From contig MBPM02000011.1 in the NCBI GenBank assembly GCA_001695595.3, positions 310,001 to 374,000 on the forward strand: 64,000 bases of DNA, in the 5' to 3' direction. A program made the position numbers and the translations under genes. This DNA is from Plasmopara viticola (Eukaryota > Oomycota > Peronosporomycetes > Peronosporales > Peronosporaceae). Shown here in pieces: positions 60,134-64,000 of this stretch (positions within the stretch are counted from its first letter, which is position 1; the number at the start of each line of letters is the position of its first letter). The notes under the pieces are model-generated. The model worked only from the letters and a program-made list of their open reading frames with translations. It was not told the DNA's origin and ran no database searches.

Positions 60134-60330
60134 AGAGTGAAGGGTTTAGAAACGCGTTTCTGTTTCTTACTGATTAAAAGGATAGCTTTTTTAGATATAC
60201 TTTAATTTATTGCATTTATAGGTCACATATTGGCAGAATTTTGAATAACAAATACACAATTCAAAACTAAATTTCGAGCATTGGTTTTTATCTGCTGACA
60301 AGTCAAAAGCATTTCTCAAACAAGATAGTG

Positions 60331-61566
60331 TCATTCTTTTGCAGCTGATTCCATATCTTCTACAAGACGAGAGCCGTGCTTTTTTGTAAGCCGCTCCGTA
60401 AGCATTTCTTTAAAATCATTCATAATAGCATTTTCGCGCTGCTGCTTTTCCTCAAAATTGATAAGCGCAAGAGCTCGCTTCTCCTCCGCAGTGTATACTT
60501 GGTTCTCTTTCCGAATACGAACTGCATTCATGCGCTTATGACGACTTCCGCTCATCACGTAGCCTAGATTTTCCAAATTTTCAATTTCCTCGCCGTTCCA
60601 GCCGACTTCACCACGACGTGGAATGCGCATATTCTTTTGCACAAACTGTGCGATAGCTGCGCCTTCACCAGGCAGTAGTGCCTTACCGTAATTCATCGAC
60701 AGTGCAGTCGATTCGTCTCCTGCGACTACCAAAGGCTTTGGTCCAATTCCATCTTCGTCCTCATCATCTTTTTGCGAGCCTTGCACCGCCAACTTAAAAC
60801 TGGCAGCTTCCTTCGCCTGGTTCTCCTGGTTCTCATCAAGTTTGCCAGAGCTTTCTCGATCCGCCTCACCACCTATCTTGTCCTTCGTCGGTTCTGATGC
60901 TACCAAGTGATCGGACTCGCCACTGTGACTGTGGCTGCTGTTGGATCGCCGACACCGTTTGCGCCTACTCCTTCTCTCCTTTTTGTACTTTTTTCTCCTC
61001 TTTTCGCTTCTTTTTTCGTAAGAGCGGTGTGAAACCTTTGATTTAGACTTCTTAGTCTTGCGTCGGTGTCGCACCTCCTCACTGTCAGAGCTAGACGAAG
61101 TTGATTCAGATCGCGACCTAAATGGCGACTTAGAGAGTGATGAAGACTTCGAGCGAGATGGCGACGGCGTACAAACCCTTTTCTTTTCTTTTTTGACCTT
61201 AGATTTCATTGGCGGAGGACTGGGGATGCCGGCCCAGATATTAAAGTCAATGGCCTCTCGCTGTCTCTTTCTCTCTTCGTAAAAATCGTCAGTCTGGTCA
61301 CTAGAGCTATACCTTGTTCTATCTCTACGCCCTCTACTTGTAGTAGGACCACTGATAGGTCCATAGCGTCCCGTTGGCTCTCGGTCTCTGTAAAAACTAG
61401 GGGATTTTTGCCGCCCACGACGCGGCGATTGGGATCGCGATGGGTGACGCCGAGTTTTGCTGCGACTGCGCCGCAGTTTTGACGACCTAAATGTACGGTC
61501 ACGGCTGCGGCTACGTCGAAAAGACGGGCTCCGATGGTGACGACGGGGACTTAAACTTCGCCCCAT
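60331..61566 (-). CDS. NKAP: NKAP family RNA-processing protein
   Basis: NKAP proteins are nuclear, bind RNA and spliceosome components, and act as transcriptional corepressors in animals. The single-exon ORF has 411 residues. Residues 1-75 form an Arg/Ser-rich domain (SLSPRRHHRSPSFRRSRSR). A region with INFNIWAG-like IDFNIWAGIPSPPP follows, then a long basic Ser/Arg/Lys stretch. The conserved NKAP C-terminal domain lies at about 290-405: ALLPGEGAAIAQFVQKNMR, IPRRGEVGWNGEEI, LGYVMSGSRHKRMNAVRIR and VYTAEEKRALALINFEEK. The order and spacing match animal and plant NKAP. It is in tandem with the Myb/SANT gene 197 bases downstream. There is no frame disruption. Confidence 0.93.
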   Translation of the reverse strand: MGRSLSPRRHHRSPSFRRSRSRDRTFRSSKLRRSRSKTRRHPSRSQSPRRGRQKSPSFYRDREPTGRYGPISGPTTSRGRRDRTRYSSSDQTDDFYEERKRQREAIDFNIWAGIPSPPPMKSKVKKEKKRVCTPSPSRSKSSSLSKSPFRSRSESTSSSSDSEEVRHRRKTKKSKSKVSHRSYEKRSEKRRKKYKKERRSRRKRCRRSNSSHSHSGESDHLVASEPTKDKIGGEADRESSGKLDENQENQAKEAASFKLAVQGSQKDDEDEDGIGPKPLVVAGDESTALSMNYGKALLPGEGAAIAQFVQKNMRIPRRGEVGWNGEEIENLENLGYVMSGSRHKRMNAVRIRKENQVYTAEEKRALALINFEEKQQRENAIMNDFKEMLTERLTKKHGSRLVEDMESAAKE

Positions 61567-62306
61567 ATTTCGTATCGTGTGTAATTACGTGTTGGTTAGT
61601 TTAGGTATATAAGCAGCTGGGCTTGATTGTTGTTGCTGTAATTGGAGATTAATAGTATTTCGCAACTTTTGTCACTCGCTCTACTCGGTTGTTAAAAGTT
61701 ATAGCACAGCTTTTTGTACAGTAATTTATGAATTGGCGCACAAGTAATTAGCGGACTCTTATGCACAGGGTCCGAAGACGGTAGATTACGTTATCTTCTA
61801 CCTCTTCTTGATTACTTCTTGAGATGCACCAATTCAGCGTCCACATCTCACGCTGTTTTGCGCTGCGAATCATAGTGGTAATCTGTAAACATTTAATGAT
61901 GCAAAAGATCAGCAATTGCAGTTGGATGTCCAATACACGAATGTAATTAGCTGCATATTTCCAGTGTTGCCGGCATCTTAGTCTAATGTTCCATCAATTC
62001 TCACGCTTGCTTCACGAAGTGCACCACTTTCATAGCAACATTTTTCAGCTTTCGTGAAGCCGTACGAGATTATGCCGATTTTTCAGCACGCTTAGTAGAT
62101 ACTACCGCCAAGAATTTACAGCGAGATTGCAGCACATGTATGCCCGCAGTTGCTAGGCTCCCATAATGCGCTTTGATGTACGCACATGTAATGCCGATAG
62201 TGTCAGCAGGCAAGCTGAACAGCTGCTCTTGCATTGGTCGTTGCCACATCTCCTTTTAATTTGGTCGTGCTGTATTTGCCGATGGCACAATAAACACTAA
62301 GTTAAG
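61567..62306. other. Intergenic, 5' flank of NKAP
   Basis: No gene recognised. The NKAP promoter should lie just right of 61566. CTTCGTGAAGC/GCTTTCGTGAAGC forms a short imperfect repeat near 62010-62065. Confidence 0.4.
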
Positions 62307-62919
62307 GGGAAATGATACCGGGCAGGCACTTTTCGCTAACGGGCAGGCACTGATGTTTGTATGAATAAGTTTGATTGGCATTTAATCATAATTCCTAGGC
62401 TACAGAAGAAATAAAATTCTACGGAAAATGAAGCGGTTGCTTAGCTATGATAATTGTATCATAAAAGTTCGTCCCGAAAGCGCGAGGCGCTGATAGTTTC
62501 CTTTACTTCTGGTAAGAAAAGGCGTGTCAATACATCGAGGGTCTACTTCAGGTGCTCGATCGCTAAGCGAGACGACAATTGCGAGCAAGTCATCGAGAAC
62601 TCGAATGTGTGTTATCACTTGATAAGCATGTTCGTCGCATATACATCGGTTACATCTTAGGCGTGTTTCATACAGGAAAATATATGACTTTCTACGCAAC
62701 TAAGAATACGTTAAAGTTGCGTGGAAAGTCGCGGTTTTAATGTCGAAAAGTAGTTTTGGCATAAGTTGCATCTGAGATTGGTGTAGCATATGAGAATTGA
62801 CATCACGACTGCAAAATAACCCTCCAGCCAATCACAGAGAAGAAATGCCAATCACTTTAATTTATATAAACAGCAGGGCCTGCCCGTTAGCGAAAAGTGC
62901 CTGCCCGGTATCATTTCCC
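62307..62919. mobile_element. Non-autonomous TIR DNA transposon (613 bases)
   Basis: The two ends are inverted repeats of about 55 bases. The outer 42 bases, starting GGGAAATGATACCGGGCAGG, are identical between 62307-62348 and 62919-62878. Each end contains a direct GGCAGGC duplication separated by ACTTTTCGCTAACG. The inside has no coding sequence. The flanks read TAAGTTAAG on the left and TAAGATGAA on the right: either a 4-base TAAG target duplication or a decayed 9-base one as in Mutator-like elements. A third copy of the terminus lies at 63346. Confidence 0.9.
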
Positions 62920-63345
62920 TAAGATGAATATAATTTACTTACACTTCAAACCTTCTTTAAAGTTAAAAAAAGAAAAAGATCGTACTACTGACAAATTATT
63001 GAGGATGTTACAACGTAAACCATCTTCAAGCTCAACAAACAATAAGCCCTTATTCTATATTCTACTAATTTAAGTTTTATGGACGAATGCAACTTTTCAC
63101 GAAAGTTTTCAAACCGACTCAGCACAGAGCAGCTATTCGAGACATTATAGGCTACGCAGGGTTCGGAAAAGCTACGCTTTACGTATTACTTACTTACGCA
63201 TTATTATATCATTAGCGATATCTATAATGTAGCTATAACATGAGTTGTTCAAGAAAAAAATCAGACGCGAAGGCCTACAGGCATAATGTATGCTTAATAC
63301 ATACGGAGCAAAGTCCGAAATGCGGTGCAACACATATATTCAAAA

Positions 63346-63400
63346 GGGAAATGATACCGGGCAGGCACTTTTCGCTAACTGACAGGCACTGATGTTCATA
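63346..63400 (+). mobile_element. Left terminus of a related, larger TIR element running off the window
   Basis: The sequence starts GGGAAATGATACC and matches the left TIR of the 613-base element, with changes in the second subrepeat (GACAGGCAC for GGGCAGGC). Its orientation makes it a left end, so the element would extend rightwards past 64000. No partner right end is within the window. Confidence 0.7.
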
Positions 63401-63761
63401 TGGAACCCCAGAATGAATTCCCATGCGAGAAATAGATACCACATGCTAGCTATAACTTTTGTGAGAGAAACCCATACATTCTACGTAGCAAACATGTGAT
63501 GATGATGATATCTTGCGTACGGATCATCGTTCAAAACACCCGAACTTGACGTGACATTGACAATGACGTCGATATCAGCGTCCCCTTTACCGTGATAAAT
63601 CCATCATCCAAGGCGCATAGTTTACGAGGGAGTGCCAAACATTACAAGCGCACGCGATGGATTATTAAATAGTCTGGGGGAGGACCTTTCAGCTTGGAAG
63701 ATCTACCCTGGAACAGAACATCTACTAATACATCCAACCAGCATCGGCATTGACATTGGCA

Positions 63762-64000
63762 TCATCGGCCTTGCTCATATTCCAGCATTAGCACCTCCTC
63801 TTCCGTCAATTCAGTCCATGCTCGCAGCGCTGCATCAACTTCTACAGCTTCTTCTTGCGTTGCAGGTGCAGTTACAGCAGATGCAGGTGCAAGTTCAGGT
63901 GCAAGCTGCAAGGATGGAAGCGATGCCGCAGATTCTGACGCAGATACCATTGTTCGATTGGGACACGTGCGTGAATTGTGGCCTTGTTGCCGGCAGTTTC
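63762..64000 (-). CDS. C-terminal end of a zinc-knuckle protein, probably a Mutator-like transposase (partial)
   Basis: The frame is open from the window edge to the TGA at 63762-63764. It begins NCRQQGHNSRTCP, the second half of a CCHC zinc knuckle (CxxC-GHN-RTCP) of the kind found after the SWIM domain of Mutator-like transposases. An Ala/Pro/Glu-rich tail follows, ending LTEEEVLMLEYEQGR. The ATG at 63950 is internal and not the real start. The gene lies on the minus strand inside the presumed element whose left terminus is at 63346. The catalytic part is outside the window, so the family is inferred; other zinc-knuckle proteins are possible. Confidence 0.55.
   Translation of the reverse strand, partial: NCRQQGHNSRTCPNRTMVSASESAASLPSLQLAPELAPASAVTAPATQEEAVEVDAALRAWTELTEEEVLMLEYEQGR

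Noticed and set aside
1..64000. CRISPR arrays, rRNA, bacterial operons or phage genes
   Set aside because: No regularly spaced repeats and no prokaryotic signals; the genes are spliced and eukaryotic.

Overview
The window looks like a piece of an oomycete genome, most likely a downy mildew or another Peronosporales plant pathogen. The evidence is eukaryotic genes with few, very short GT-AG introns (55-83 bases), tight divergent gene pairs, an oomycete-style START plus FYVE-like protein, a plant-like L-galactono-lactone dehydrogenase, and long repeat-eroded AT-rich stretches between compact gene islands. Third codon positions are not strongly GC-rich, which fits a downy mildew better than a typical Phytophthora; species is not resolvable by eye.

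Layout. Island 1 (5.2-11.6 kb): dynactin p62/DCTN4 (-) diverging from the spindle-checkpoint gene MAD1 (+), followed by ALDH7/antiquitin (+). Gene-poor 11.6-24.9 kb: eroded coding debris and a tRNA-like SINE head. Island 2 (24.9-27.5 kb): GLDH (-) and a dienelactone hydrolase (-). Gene-poor 27.5-36.8 kb: a relic resembling uroporphyrinogen-III synthase, a broken RxLR-effector-like gene, short tandem repeats and more debris. Island 3 (36.8-45.6 kb): a UBA-like/PDZ/HEAT protein (-), diverging from UBA2, the SUMO E1 subunit (+), then a nuclear chromo-barrel/Tudor-like protein (+). An internally deleted LINE with a perfect target-site duplication sits at 47.1-48.3 kb. Island 4 (48.9-51.8 kb): a four-exon flavin monooxygenase (-) diverging from a START/FYVE-like gene (+). 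Gene-poor 51.8-59.2 kb: Ty3/gypsy debris, a tRNA-Glu-like relic and an old tandem duplication. Island 5 (59.2-61.6 kb): a Myb/SANT-like factor (-) and NKAP (-). The right edge holds a 613-base TIR element, a third copy of the same terminus, and the C-terminal end of a zinc-knuckle protein that may be the matching transposase.

The genes are unrelated housekeeping functions (microtubule motor cofactor, checkpoint, lysine catabolism/aldehyde detoxification, ascorbate synthesis, SUMOylation, RNA processing) rather than one pathway. I found no convincing new multi-gene system. The most informative unusual items are the related pair of LINE-derived copies, the shared-TIR transposon pair, a one-base frame break inside MAD1, a stopless 75-base intron in ALDH7, the odd domain order of the HEAT protein, and the effector-like pseudogene. 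Exon boundaries were worked out by hand from splice sites, frame and family similarity; no searches were run.
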